This document shows, piece after piece, positions 8,069 through 16,445 of a stretch of 37,675 nt of DNA. Made by a program: the position numbers and the translations under genes. A model generated the notes under the pieces. The model did no database searches, was not told the origin of the DNA, and worked only from the letters and a program-made list of their open reading frames with translations. Source of the stretch: a virus; the IMG/VR virus record IMGVR_UViG_3300031951_000524, positions 1-37,675 of that record; one strand, given 5' to 3'. Every line of letters starts with the position of its first letter. The first letter of the stretch is position 1.

Positions 8069-9010
8069 ATGACAATTGATTATAAAGCACTAGCCGCTCA
8101 AGCAGCGGAGATGGAAGATCAAACAGACACCCAAGCTGGTGGTGACTTCGAGTATCAGGTTGCTCCAGAAGGTATTACCTTTGGCCGTATGATCGAGTAC
8201 ATTGAACTCGGTAAGCAGAAGCAACGTGCCTTCCAAGGCAAGCCTAAGAAAGATGCAGATGAAGTACGCATCACCTTTGAGTTGCTTCACCCTAAGAAGA
8301 ACATCCGCGAGATCGAAGTTGATGGTAAGAAGATTCAGGTAACTGATCGTATCAGCATTAACACCACGAAGTCTCTGCACGAGAAGTCGGGCTACGTCAA
8401 GTTGTTCAAAGCAATGGCTCGTGGCCGCGAGGACATCAAGCATATGGCTCAGATGTTGAACGAAGCATTCCTCTTGACTGTCTCGCATAATGTCAAAGAG
8501 AAAGACGGTAAGAAGACCACGTATGCCAACCTTCAGAAGGACGGTGTATACAACATCGCGGCTCCCGTGATCGTTGATCCTGTTGCTGAGACCACCACTC
8601 AAATCCCAGTACCAGCGGCTCTGTCACCCATCCGTATCTTCCTCTGGAATAACCCAACGAAAGAAACGTGGGATACCTTGTTCATTGACGGTGATAAGAC
8701 TGTCAAGGATGAAGATGGTAGCGAGAAGCAAGTGAGCAAGAACTGGTTGCAAAATCGCATCCTCGGTGCGACGAACTTCGCTGGCTCTGCCCTTGAAGAT
8801 CTTCTCTCCGGCTCCGCTGAACTGGAGGCTGCTATTGGCGAAGCTGAGCCAGAAGCCAAGCCAGCTAAGACTGACACGCAGAAGGCTGCTCCAGCAAAAA
8901 AGTCCGCTACGGCCTCCTCGGTCAAGACGACCGCGAAAGCCTCCTCACCTACCCCTAAAGCTAAGGCTGCCCCTGTAGACGAAGATCCATTGGCGAAGTT
9001 AGGTCTCTAA
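8069..9010 (+). CDS. Putative ssDNA-binding or replication accessory protein
   Basis: A 313-residue protein with ATG 8069 after a clear AGGAAACAG site, 8 bases past the polymerase stop. The first ~180 residues are mixed alpha/beta with many basic residues (KQKQRAFQGKPKKDADEVRITFELLHPKK), suggesting nucleic-acid contact. A long low-complexity tail (residues ~255-305) is rich in Ala, Lys, Pro and Ser, and the protein ends with an acidic/hydrophobic tip, DEDPLAKLGL. A flexible linker plus a short acidic tip is typical of single-stranded DNA-binding proteins, and its place next to the polymerase fits that job. I cannot match a family by eye, so the SSB role is inference from position and tail architecture. 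Confidence 0.5.
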   Translation: MTIDYKALAAQAAEMEDQTDTQAGGDFEYQVAPEGITFGRMIEYIELGKQKQRAFQGKPKKDADEVRITFELLHPKKNIREIEVDGKKIQVTDRISINTTKSLHEKSGYVKLFKAMARGREDIKHMAQMLNEAFLLTVSHNVKEKDGKKTTYANLQKDGVYNIAAPVIVDPVAETTTQIPVPAALSPIRIFLWNNPTKETWDTLFIDGDKTVKDEDGSEKQVSKNWLQNRILGATNFAGSALEDLLSGSAELEAAIGEAEPEAKPAKTDTQKAAPAKKSATASSVKTTAKASSPTPKAKAAPVDEDPLAKLGL

Positions 9011-9011
9011 T

Positions 9012-9581
9012 ATGAATATCAACCAGATTCCACAAGTCTGGATTGATATGCTACGCAAGGTTCAAGGTGAGTTGCCATCAGCAGTGATTGCTGGTGGCGC
9101 TCTCCGCGACCTGTGGCATAACAAACCAATCAAGGACGTAGACATATTCATTCCGATGAAGTCTGACGAAGTAGACCTTGACGCTATCGAGGCGAAAGTC
9201 CTAGCCATCTATCCGTACAGTGAACTTGTACTGACTTCTATGTACGGTCAGAAGGGTGACGTAGCCACTCCCGGATTCCGAAACATATTCGCTATCTGGC
9301 GTATGGAAGTTGATGGTGTTATCTATGAATTGATATTCATCGAAGACATGGGTGAGAATATGATCGACGTGTTCGACATATCTATCTGCCAGATCAGCTT
9401 CGATGGAGAGATGCTACACACAAGCAAAGAGTTCATGCGGAGTATCGGAGACGGAGTGATTCGTGTCTGCAATACAAACCGTGCTGACCGCCAAGTGAAA
9501 CGTCTGAGACGTGTGATGGATAAGTATCCTGAATACGTTTGTGAACCGGGTGCACTCGACGAAGACATTCCATTCCTATAG
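9012..9581 (+). CDS. Nucleotidyltransferase (poly(A) polymerase / CCA-adding-like fold)
   Basis: A 189-residue protein with the class II nucleotidyltransferase head signature: AGGALRD (Gly28-Gly29, Arg32, Asp33) followed by IKDVDIFI with catalytic-type Asp42 and Asp44. Only the head and short following helices are present; full CCA-adding enzymes are about 400 residues. It may therefore be a minimal nucleotidyltransferase that adds nucleotides to RNA, DNA or protein. The C-terminus is basic then acidic (RADRQVKRLRRVMDKYPE, then GALDEDIPFL). The gene begins one base after the upstream stop. phiKMV-like phages carry a nucleotidyltransferase at about this place, from memory. Its substrate in phage infection is unknown to me. 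Confidence 0.75.
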   Translation: MNINQIPQVWIDMLRKVQGELPSAVIAGGALRDLWHNKPIKDVDIFIPMKSDEVDLDAIEAKVLAIYPYSELVLTSMYGQKGDVATPGFRNIFAIWRMEVDGVIYELIFIEDMGENMIDVFDISICQISFDGEMLHTSKEFMRSIGDGVIRVCNTNRADRQVKRLRRVMDKYPEYVCEPGALDEDIPFL

Positions 9582-9589
9582 GAGCGAGT

Positions 9590-10531
9590 ATGATTATAAA
9601 CGGTATCGACCTCTCTAAGCTAGAGGCTGAGACCTCTGGTGACCCAGCCGTAGTTCCGGGCCGCGTAGTCCAGATCGACGGTGACTTCGCTGCTTACATG
9701 GTAGCCTACGATAAAGACCGTAGCATAGATGACATGAAGAAAGTATTGGATATGATCCTTGAACGTCTTCGTGTCAAAGCTGGTGCAGAGTCTATGGTTA
9801 TCCATCTAACTCCAAAAGAGTCTACCAAGGGTAACCGATACGACCAAGCATTGCTACGCGAGTATCAAGCTACGCGTTCCGGCAAGGTCAAACCGCGCTT
9901 CCTACATCTTATCCGTGCTTACATGGCCGATCACTACGGTGCCATCCAGCATGTGAACTGTGAAGCCGATGATGGTATGTCTATGGCACAGTATAAAGCC
10001 ATAGCAGATGGCAATCGCCAGCTATCAATTATCGCCACTAAAGACAAAGATCTCGCCATGGTTCCCGGCCTATCTCTTGACTGGGCTACTGGTGAGATAA
10101 CTGATACAAAAGACGACTACGGTTACATTGAACTTCGTGGTGCTCCTCATGGGACAAACAAAGCCAAGAAGATCAAGGGACGTGGCTGGAAGTTGTTCTG
10201 GGCGCAAATGCTGACAGGAGATGCAGCAGATAACATCTCCGGACTACCTCTCGTGACTGACCTGAAATACCTGCCACGTGGCAAAGATAAACCATGCGGC
10301 CCGGTATTGGCTTACGAGATTCTGAGTCCTCTCTCAACGAACAAAGAAGCGTTCATTGCAGTGCGGGACTTGTATAAGTCGTATGCTGAGAAGCATGGTT
10401 TCACGAACTGGCGTACTGGCCAGCCTATCACGGCTGGTGATGCCTTCCTGTCAGAAGCCAAGCTACTATGGATGCGGCGTAATAACAACGATGATGATGT
10501 CGTTGAATGGATGAAGGAGCACTGCGTATGA
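9590..10531 (+). CDS. 5'-3' exonuclease (FEN / T7 gp6-like)
   Basis: A 313-residue nuclease of the PIN/FEN superfamily. Acidic clusters that bind the two metals are visible: QIDGD (Asp30, Asp32), CEADD (Glu125, Asp127, Asp128), ATKDKD (Asp152, Asp154) and LTGDAADN (Asp211, Asp214). The last begins the helix-hairpin-helix-like region that grips DNA. It should remove RNA primers and resect ends for recombination and host-DNA breakdown, as T7 gp6 does. ATG 9590 has a strong AGGAGCGAG site 8 bases after the nucleotidyltransferase stop. The same TAGGAGCGAGT leader precedes RNA polymerase. Its end forms an ATGA overlap with the next gene. Confidence 0.88.
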   Translation: MIINGIDLSKLEAETSGDPAVVPGRVVQIDGDFAAYMVAYDKDRSIDDMKKVLDMILERLRVKAGAESMVIHLTPKESTKGNRYDQALLREYQATRSGKVKPRFLHLIRAYMADHYGAIQHVNCEADDGMSMAQYKAIADGNRQLSIIATKDKDLAMVPGLSLDWATGEITDTKDDYGYIELRGAPHGTNKAKKIKGRGWKLFWAQMLTGDAADNISGLPLVTDLKYLPRGKDKPCGPVLAYEILSPLSTNKEAFIAVRDLYKSYAEKHGFTNWRTGQPITAGDAFLSEAKLLWMRRNNNDDDVVEWMKEHCV

Positions 10532-10908
10532 AGTACCGTGGATACACAATTGTCATGGTGCCTTGGTTCGATAACGAAGGCATGAAACAGTGGTCACGTA
10601 TGACCTTCCGTGGCCAGATCGACCGAAAGTTCTTGATTAAGCAAGTCGTCAAATACATCAAGAGTGCGTTCAGTAAGTCGGTTGACAAACACTGGGTCAA
10701 TGAACACTGTATCATTATGAACGAGTTCGATAAACGCGAGGAGCTTCCAGAGGCAGCTATGTCTACCTTCGAGGCTGCTAAGGAAGCGTGGATCAAACGA
10801 TTGGAGGAAGCTGCCGATGAAGATGAAGACAACACAGATCCCGTTCTTCCGCAAGAAGATACTGGAAGTGCAACAGTTCCGTTGCGCCCTCTGCCGGATA
10901 GCAATTGA
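10528..10908 (+). CDS. Small protein of unknown function with acidic tail
   Basis: A 126-residue protein. The frame is open from 10507, but ATG 10528 forms an ATGA overlap with the exonuclease stop and has GGAG about 10 bases upstream, so it is preferred. It begins MKYRGYTIVMVPWF and has a basic middle (RKFLIKQVVKYIKSAF). It ends in a strongly acidic and proline-rich tail (EEAADEDEDN, then TGSATVPLRPLP). No family is recognised. The last 92 bases are also the start of the endonuclease VII gene in another frame, so the odd tail composition may be a by-product of that overlap. Confidence 0.6.
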   Translation: MKYRGYTIVMVPWFDNEGMKQWSRMTFRGQIDRKFLIKQVVKYIKSAFSKSVDKHWVNEHCIIMNEFDKREELPEAAMSTFEAAKEAWIKRLEEAADEDEDNTDPVLPQEDTGSATVPLRPLPDSN

Positions 10909-11188
10909 TGACGACACCTCCTGCCTCGATCATTGCCACGGAACGGGTCAGATACGAGGCGTGCTGTGCAGGAATTGCAATGGAATCGAGGGCAAGGTAT
11001 TTAACCTTGCTCGTCGAGCAAAGCGCGATGGCACGGTTGTATGGTGGATTACCCGTCTTATTGGGTATTATTCGCAACACCTAGAGAACCCAAGCGGCAT
11101 CTATCACCCGACACATAAAGACGAAGATGAGAAAAGATTAGCACGTAATAAGAAAGCTAGGCTCAGACGAGCCAAGTCCAAAAAGTAG
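10817..11188 (+). CDS. Endonuclease VII-type Holliday junction resolvase
   Basis: A 123-residue nuclease with the recombination endonuclease VII zinc and His-Me finger signature: Cys23-x2-Cys26, then LDHCHGTGQIRG (Asp38, His39, His41), then Cys51-x2-Cys54-Asn55. It should cut branched DNA before packaging. It replaces T7 endonuclease I, as in phiKMV-like phages. The C-terminus is very basic (RLARNKKARLRRAKSKK), fitting DNA binding. It lies mostly beyond but starts 92 bases inside the preceding gene. GGAGG at 10803-10807 is well placed for ATG 10817; an in-frame ATG at 10823 is an alternative. The RNA polymerase GTG follows 8 bases after the stop. Confidence 0.9.
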   Translation: MKMKTTQIPFFRKKILEVQQFRCALCRIAIDDDTSCLDHCHGTGQIRGVLCRNCNGIEGKVFNLARRAKRDGTVVWWITRLIGYYSQHLENPSGIYHPTHKDEDEKRLARNKKARLRRAKSKK

Positions 11189-11196
11189 GAGCGAGT

Positions 11197-13635
11197 GTGG
11201 AACCAAGCATCCAAGAACAGATTGATCTTGAGAAACGTATGGTGGCTTACGGCATAGGCCGTTATAAGAGCACTGTACAGAAGGCTCTGGAGAAAGGCCG
11301 TGGTGCAGACACCCAGTCTGCCCAGAAGTTGATGCAGGAGTTCGTATTGCCTGTTGCTACGGCCATCCGCGAATGGTGCGAGCACAAGTCTCCCGGCCCG
11401 AAGAAGAAGTACAATAAGCTACTGTCTGTTGTTGAGCCTGAGGTTGCTGCTTATCTCGGCCTCCGTGCTGTATTCGATCACTTCACTAACAACACACCAT
11501 TGGTCTCCCTCGGCTCTCGAATCGGTATGCTTATCGAGGATGAGGTTAAGTTCAGTAAGTTCCAAGAGAAGCACGGTGAGTATTACGATGCCATCATCCG
11601 TGACTTCAAGAAGAAAGGGACGACGAACTATCGCCACATGCACCGTGTATTGACGATGAAGGCCAAGCAACATGAAGTTGACTGGGTCGATTGGTCGAAT
11701 GAAGAACGTGCACAGGTTGGTGTAAAAGTCATCGACTTAATCATGCAGAGCACTGATCTGATCGAGATGAAGAAAGAGAAAGCCAAGGGTCGCAGACACC
11801 TGATGCAAGTCATCATTGTCCCGACTGAGAGCTGCCTCAAGTGGATGAAGGAGTTCGACTCCTACGCTCAACTGATGAACCCAGACAGATCGCCATGCAT
11901 CATACCACCAGATCCGTGGACTAGCGTTGACCAAGGCGGGTACTATACCCCTCAGCTTCGTCGCCGGACACCTCTGGTCAAGGTCAAGAACAAAGCTCAT
12001 CTTGAACTGTTCAACGATGGGAAGATGGACAAGGTCATGCAGTCGGTGAATATCCTACAGCAGACATCTTGGGAGATTAACAGGGAGGTCTTTGAGGTAT
12101 TGAAGACAGCTTGGGAACAGTCGTTACCGATTGGACTCCCACAGTCTGAACCTTATCCTCTCCCAGCCTCGCCAATACCTAAAGACACAAAGAAATCTGA
12201 CATGACTCCGCTACAGAAGGTTGCCTTCGACGAGTGGAAGTCAGAAGCTCGTGTCGTGTACACCATGAACAAAGAGCGTGTGTCTAAGTGCTTCCAAGTT
12301 ATCCGTGTACTGCGGATGGCCAAAGAGTTCATGGACTACAGTAAGTTCTGGTTCGTATACCAGTGCGACTTCCGTGGTCGTATATATGCTACGGTATCTG
12401 GTCTGTCGCCACAAGGCCCAGACTTTGCCAAAGGTCTCTTGCGCTTCTCAGAGGGGAAGCCGCTAACTGAGCGGGGACTGTATTGGCTGAAGATACATGG
12501 CGCTAACACATTCGGGAAGGATAAGATCTCATATGCTGAACGAGCTAAGTGGACAGAGGATAATGCTGAACTCATCCGAGCAATTGCTAGCGACCCGCTC
12601 ACCCATCGTGATGCGTGGGCGAATGCAGACAAGCCTTGGCAGTTCTTGGCATTTTGTTTCGAGTATGCGAGATTCTTACATCTCGGACTTGGTATGCTAT
12701 CGCATCTCCCTGTCGCTCTTGACGGAAGTTGTAACGGGCTGCAAAACTTCTCCGCTATGCTCCGTGACGAAGTTGGCGGTAGAGCGACTAACCTCACACC
12801 TTCAAAAGTCCCAGCAGACATATACTCCGAAGTGGCAAGAGTGTGTACCGAGAGGCTCCGGGGTTCTACAGACCCTCTGGCCGCTGTTTGGTTAAACTTC
12901 TGCGATGCCGAACACGGTGGTTTTTTGCCCCGTGGGCTTGCGAAACGACCCGTCATGACCCTACCCTACGGCTCGACCCAACAATCGTGCAGGGAGTACA
13001 TTTATAAATACATGCTGGAGGAAGCGCAGGAGTCCTTCCCCAAGGAGATCCGTTTCCGCTTATCAGTGTTCTTAACACCTATCCTATGGGCTTCCATTGG
13101 CGAGGTGGTTGTCGCTGCCCGTAAGGCTATGGACTGGATACAGAAATGTGCCGGGATCGTAGCCCGTGAAGATAATCCACTGGTCTGGCATACCCCGATA
13201 GGCTTCCCTGTGTATCAGGGTCGCAAGAAGGTTATCAGTCGCAGAGTTGATACCCAACTTGCTGGCCGCATACAGCTCCGACTGAACGTGGATTCAAACC
13301 AGATCGACGTACAGAAGCAGCGACTTGGTGCCAGTCCGAACTTCGTGCATAGCATGGATGCTTGCCATCTGATGCTCACGTTGACTTCTGCCTCAGCCAA
13401 GGGAGTAACCAGTTTCGCTTGCATACACGATGACTTTGGTACTCATGCCAATGACACCGATGCCATGCATACAGCGATCCGGGATGCCTTTGTTTCGATG
13501 TACGAGAACAGCGATCCTCTACTGAACTTCAAGACAGGCATTGAAAACTCTACGGGAATTGTACTCCCAAGCTTACCTCCAAAGGGTAGTCTAAACATCA
13601 CTGACATCCTCCGTTCACCTTACTTCTTTGGGTAA
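11197..13635 (+). CDS. T7-type single-subunit DNA-directed RNA polymerase
   Basis: An 812-residue RNA polymerase expected to transcribe the middle and late genes. Catalytic features: palm motif A as LDGSCNGLQ with Asp509, the KRPVMTLPYG helix with Lys583 and Tyr591 (T7 Lys631 and Tyr639), and CIHDDFG with Asp745 (T7 Asp812). DFRGRIYATV and the C-terminal VHSMDACHL are also typical. The region near residues 668-715 should hold the specificity loop that reads the promoter. The start is GTG, preceded by TAGGAGCGAGT. It sits after DNA metabolism and before structural genes (phiKMV-type placement), so its own synthesis probably depends on host RNA polymerase. The 24-base repeats starting right after this gene are its likely promoters. 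Confidence 0.97.
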   Translation: MEPSIQEQIDLEKRMVAYGIGRYKSTVQKALEKGRGADTQSAQKLMQEFVLPVATAIREWCEHKSPGPKKKYNKLLSVVEPEVAAYLGLRAVFDHFTNNTPLVSLGSRIGMLIEDEVKFSKFQEKHGEYYDAIIRDFKKKGTTNYRHMHRVLTMKAKQHEVDWVDWSNEERAQVGVKVIDLIMQSTDLIEMKKEKAKGRRHLMQVIIVPTESCLKWMKEFDSYAQLMNPDRSPCIIPPDPWTSVDQGGYYTPQLRRRTPLVKVKNKAHLELFNDGKMDKVMQSVNILQQTSWEINREVFEVLKTAWEQSLPIGLPQSEPYPLPASPIPKDTKKSDMTPLQKVAFDEWKSEARVVYTMNKERVSKCFQVIRVLRMAKEFMDYSKFWFVYQCDFRGRIYATVSGLSPQGPDFAKGLLRFSEGKPLTERGLYWLKIHGANTFGKDKISYAERAKWTEDNAELIRAIASDPLTHRDAWANADKPWQFLAFCFEYARFLHLGLGMLSHLPVALDGSCNGLQNFSAMLRDEVGGRATNLTPSKVPADIYSEVARVCTERLRGSTDPLAAVWLNFCDAEHGGFLPRGLAKRPVMTLPYGSTQQSCREYIYKYMLEEAQESFPKEIRFRLSVFLTPILWASIGEVVVAARKAMDWIQKCAGIVAREDNPLVWHTPIGFPVYQGRKKVISRRVDTQLAGRIQLRLNVDSNQIDVQKQRLGASPNFVHSMDACHLMLTLTSASAKGVTSFACIHDDFGTHANDTDAMHTAIRDAFVSMYENSDPLLNFKTGIENSTGIVLPSLPPKGSLNITDILRSPYFFG

Positions 13636-13656
13636 CTTCCTCCATACCTAGTAAGG
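13633..13656 (+). promoter_or_regulatory. Candidate phage RNA-polymerase promoter, copy 1
   Basis: A 24-base element (TAACTTCCTCC followed by ATACCTAGTAAGG) begins inside the last codons of RNA polymerase and ends before ATG 13671. The same 24 bases occur before the capsid gene, and a near copy occurs before the tail fibre gene. Long near-identical repeats in intergenic gaps of a T7-like phage are usually promoters of its own RNA polymerase. The transcription start is not known; T7-type polymerases start at G, so a GG near 13655 is a guess. Confidence 0.72.
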
Positions 13657-13670
13657 CAACGGAGGAGTCA

Positions 13671-13856
13671 ATGAGTACATCCCTATCAGACCTTGATGAC
13701 ATCCAGAAGATTGAGATGGCTATTGACTGCGTTAAGCATGAGGTAGCAATCCCAGTCACGATAAGTGACTTCTTGGTTCAGCATGGCCTGTATGATCTCA
13801 TAACAAAACCGAAGGAACGATATGTCCCTATTAGCAAGAAACCTACCAAAGGTTAG
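13671..13856 (+). CDS. Small protein of unknown function, first gene after candidate phage promoter
   Basis: A 61-residue protein. ATG 13671 has a strong site, AACGGAGGAGTCA, and lies just downstream of promoter-like copy 1, so it should be well expressed in the middle or late phase. It reads as two helices (DLDDIQKIEMAIDCVKHE and ISDFLVQHGLYDLI) with a basic end (PISKKPTKG). No family is recognised. It overlaps the following gene by 35 bases. Confidence 0.7.
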   Translation: MSTSLSDLDDIQKIEMAIDCVKHEVAIPVTISDFLVQHGLYDLITKPKERYVPISKKPTKG

Positions 13857-14160
13857 CCGAGAGTTCGCTCTTGAGCTTAACAAGATGTTCCCACCGATTC
13901 AGGTGAATCCTAATATGAATCGAGATCTCATGATGAATCTAGTCATGCAATCCTACGGAGAACGTAGAGTAGTAGAAAAGATATTACAGATGAGTAATAA
14001 TAAGGTAGTAAGTAGTAAGGTAGAAGATATTATACCAGATAATAAAGAAGATACAGATAATACTATAGATAAATCTGATATGAAGATTACTATGGAACCT
14101 ATATATGTAACTCCTAGTACACCTTGGTGGAAGAACTTTACTACCCGTACTGCTAACTGA
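13822..14160 (+). CDS. Unknown protein with unusually AT-rich middle
   Basis: A 112-residue protein with AAGGAACGAT before ATG 13822. The first 55 residues are a normal helical stretch (LPKVSREFALELNKMFPP). Residues ~50-90 are encoded by a strongly AT-rich, simple tract (13970-14080) full of gtag, aata and gata words, giving a Ser/Asn/Asp/Lys-rich disordered linker. It ends in TPWWKNFTTRTAN. No family is recognised. Its place between RNA polymerase and portal is where phiKMV-like phages carry small unknown virion or late genes. The AT-rich patch looks unlike its neighbours and may be an expanded simple-sequence region. Confidence 0.65.
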   Translation: MSLLARNLPKVSREFALELNKMFPPIQVNPNMNRDLMMNLVMQSYGERRVVEKILQMSNNKVVSSKVEDIIPDNKEDTDNTIDKSDMKITMEPIYVTPSTPWWKNFTTRTAN

Positions 14161-14173
14161 CTGAGGAAGGTAT

Positions 14174-14626
14174 ATGCTATTACTATGGGACGCAAGAGTA
14201 CATGAATTTCTAAAATTGGTACAGGCATTCATCGCTGAAACAGATTATCCAATAACGTATAGTGAAAAGGATTCAAAGGAGTATCTCTGGTCATTAATCA
14301 ATAACCCAGACACCGCTGTGTTCGTTCACTACGAACAGGATGAGATGGCTGGCATGATGATTGTCACTAGGGCTAATGAGTTCCATAACGAATACTTTGG
14401 GTATATCTCAAAAATGTATGTCTTACCGAAGTTCAGAGGGACACGAACTGGCAGAGCACTTCTCGAAGATGCCTGTGAATGGTTCGACCTGATGGACTGT
14501 GCGCTATCGTTTGGTACAGCAACCGCTGCTATCGGACAAGATCAATTATATATCAACCTTCTCGGTAAGTTTGGGTTCGTACTACAAGGTACAGTCCTAA
14601 TCAGACAAAGGAAAACACATGAGTAA
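14174..14626 (+). CDS. GNAT-family N-acetyltransferase
   Basis: A 150-residue protein with the GNAT fold order: an N-terminal helix pair, a strand pair FVHYEQDEMAGMMIVT, then ISKMYVLPKFRGTRTGRALL. The acetyl-CoA pyrophosphate loop is Arg88-Gly-Thr-Arg-Thr-Gly93. The final motif B area is INLLGKFGFVLQGTVLIRQ. It would transfer an acetyl group from acetyl-CoA to an amine on a protein or small molecule. AGGAAGG lies before ATG 14174. The gene lies just before the portal block and overlaps the next gene by 8 bases. Target unknown: a host enzyme, a host toxin or a virion protein are possible. Confidence 0.82.
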   Translation: MLLLWDARVHEFLKLVQAFIAETDYPITYSEKDSKEYLWSLINNPDTAVFVHYEQDEMAGMMIVTRANEFHNEYFGYISKMYVLPKFRGTRTGRALLEDACEWFDLMDCALSFGTATAAIGQDQLYINLLGKFGFVLQGTVLIRQRKTHE

Positions 14627-14867
14627 ATTTAGAAAGATACTGAGTTCAGTTACCGGAATTCTTGGAATGGGTGCACCTAAGCCACCTGAACTTCCAACTC
14701 CACAGGTAGCCGCTGCACCTGCACCGACTCAGAACAATGACACTGGCGCTACAATCATGATTGGTCGTGATGCAGCACTCGGTGACCGTATTACGGGATC
14801 AAATAAGAAACGCAAAGTTGGCGATGTTCTAGGTGGACTAGGCCAATCGAGTGGTCTTAGAGTATAA
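14619..14867 (+). CDS. Small virion-associated-type protein before portal (T7 gp7.3-like position)
   Basis: An 82-residue protein with AAAGGAAAA before ATG 14619. The first 18 residues are basic and amphipathic (MSKFRKILSSVTGILGMG). Then comes a Pro/Ala-rich linker (PKPPELPTPQVAAAPAPT), and it ends GGLGQSSGLRV. Small proteins with this Pro/Ala-rich middle and Gly-rich, Arg-ending tail are common directly before the portal gene in T7-like phages, where T7 has gp7.3, a minor virion protein. The assignment is by position and composition, not by alignment. It is joined to the portal gene by a TAATG junction. Confidence 0.62.
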   Translation: MSKFRKILSSVTGILGMGAPKPPELPTPQVAAAPAPTQNNDTGATIMIGRDAALGDRITGSNKKRKVGDVLGGLGQSSGLRV

Positions 14868-16444
14868 TGGATAAGGAATCCAAATTACCGCCGGACAAGA
14901 AGTTATCTGACCGCTGGACAGAGTTGAACGCAAAGAAGACGAATCTAATAAATCGTTGCCAAGACTATGCCATGTGGACACTACCGTACCTGTTCCCCCG
15001 GACTGGTACGCAGGATTCTGAACTGCAAGGGCCGCTTGACAGCACCGGAGCACGGGCAGTAAACCACTTGTCGAACAAGTTAATCATGGCGCTGTTTGCA
15101 CCATCTCAGCCATTCTTCCGCCTCACCATTAGTGATGAGATCGCTGAAGAGTTAGCTGCTAAGGCCAAGGACGGAGATGAACAAGCTCTGACCCTCATTG
15201 CTGCTATGGACGAAGCATTAGCTAAGACCGAGAAATCTGCGATGAAGGAATTGAACTTCAATCGCTACCGGACTGAAGCAACTACCGCTGCCAAGTCTCT
15301 TATTGTCACTGGTAATGCCATGCTGTACCACCCTAAGAATGGGCCTGTACAGATGTATGGTTTACGTGACTACTGTGTATGCCGCGATCTATCCGGCAAC
15401 GTAGTAGAGATCCTGACGATGGAGAAGAAAAACCTCCATACGTTTAAGAAAGAAATCCGTGAGAAACTGGAAGCCTACAACAAAGGCAAGTACAGTTCTC
15501 AGAAAGAGGTATGCATATACACTCAGGTGATCCTTGAGGATGATATGAAATACCACATGTATCAGTACGCTGATGACATGAAACTCGAAGAGTCGTCTGC
15601 AACGTGGACTGCTGAAGACCTGCCGTATCTTGTATTGACTTGGAACCTTGTACGTGGTGAAGACTACGGACGTGGCCTTGTTGAAGATTACGCTGGTGCT
15701 TTCCATGCGCTGTATCAACTCGCTCAAGCAGAGATTGATGTCGTAGCTATTGCTGCTGACATTAAATTCCTTGTCGATCCCGGTTCGTCCGCTGACGTAG
15801 AAACCCTGAACGCTTCGGAGTCTGGTACATACCACTCAGGCCGTGAAGGTGACGTAACTGTATTGCAGATCAACAAGGCTGTTGACATGCAGATGGTTGA
15901 GGGAATGGTTCAACGTCTACAGCAACAGATCGGTGCAGCATTCATGCTACAGTCCGCTGTGACACGTGATGCTGAACGAGTGACTGCTGAAGAAGTTCGC
16001 CAAGTCGCAAATGAACTCGATCTATCAAACGGTGGTATCTACTCTCGCTTTGCCGAGGAGTGGCAATACCGCACAGCAATCTTAATGCTGAACCGAATCA
16101 ATGTGAATCTTGGAGACAAGACGATTGATCCGGTAATTATTACTGGTCTGGATTCTCTATCCCGTGCTGGTGACATCGACAACCTACGCTTGCTCATAAG
16201 CGATCTAGCTGCGTTGAATGAAGTGCCTGAAGATGTTCGGGCCGGAATTGACCCAGCTAAGTTCATTGCTTACTGTGCAGTACGCCGTGGAGTGGATTAT
16301 CAGAAGTTCGAGAAGAGTCCTGCTAAGATTCAGGCAGAGAATCAACAGATGCAACAACAGGTGCAGATGCAGCAAGAGGGCGAGGCCCAAGTTGGCATAG
16401 CTCAAGAAGCTGCACGAGCTGCATTCAAACAACCCGGAGAATGA
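14867..16444 (+). CDS. Portal protein (head-tail connector, T7 gp8-like)
   Basis: A 525-residue portal, near the ~536 of T7 gp8. It should form the dodecameric ring at one capsid vertex that nucleates assembly and passes DNA. The N-terminal sequence (LNAKKTNLINRCQDYAMWTLPYLFPRTG) and the segment HLSNKLIMALFAPSQPFFRL are typical of T7-like connectors. The C-terminus is a Gln/Met-rich helix (ENQQMQQQVQMQQEGEAQ), as in other podoviral portals. The ATG overlaps the upstream stop by one base. The scaffold gene starts one base after its stop. Confidence 0.93.
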   Translation: MDKESKLPPDKKLSDRWTELNAKKTNLINRCQDYAMWTLPYLFPRTGTQDSELQGPLDSTGARAVNHLSNKLIMALFAPSQPFFRLTISDEIAEELAAKAKDGDEQALTLIAAMDEALAKTEKSAMKELNFNRYRTEATTAAKSLIVTGNAMLYHPKNGPVQMYGLRDYCVCRDLSGNVVEILTMEKKNLHTFKKEIREKLEAYNKGKYSSQKEVCIYTQVILEDDMKYHMYQYADDMKLEESSATWTAEDLPYLVLTWNLVRGEDYGRGLVEDYAGAFHALYQLAQAEIDVVAIAADIKFLVDPGSSADVETLNASESGTYHSGREGDVTVLQINKAVDMQMVEGMVQRLQQQIGAAFMLQSAVTRDAERVTAEEVRQVANELDLSNGGIYSRFAEEWQYRTAILMLNRINVNLGDKTIDPVIITGLDSLSRAGDIDNLRLLISDLAALNEVPEDVRAGIDPAKFIAYCAVRRGVDYQKFEKSPAKIQAENQQMQQQVQMQQEGEAQVGIAQEAARAAFKQPGE

Positions 16445-16445
16445 A

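Noticed and set aside
12336-12956. Minus-strand 206-residue frame opposite RNA polymerase
   Set aside because: It is covered by conserved polymerase motifs on the plus strand; Ser/Arg-rich composition is typical of an antisense shadow.
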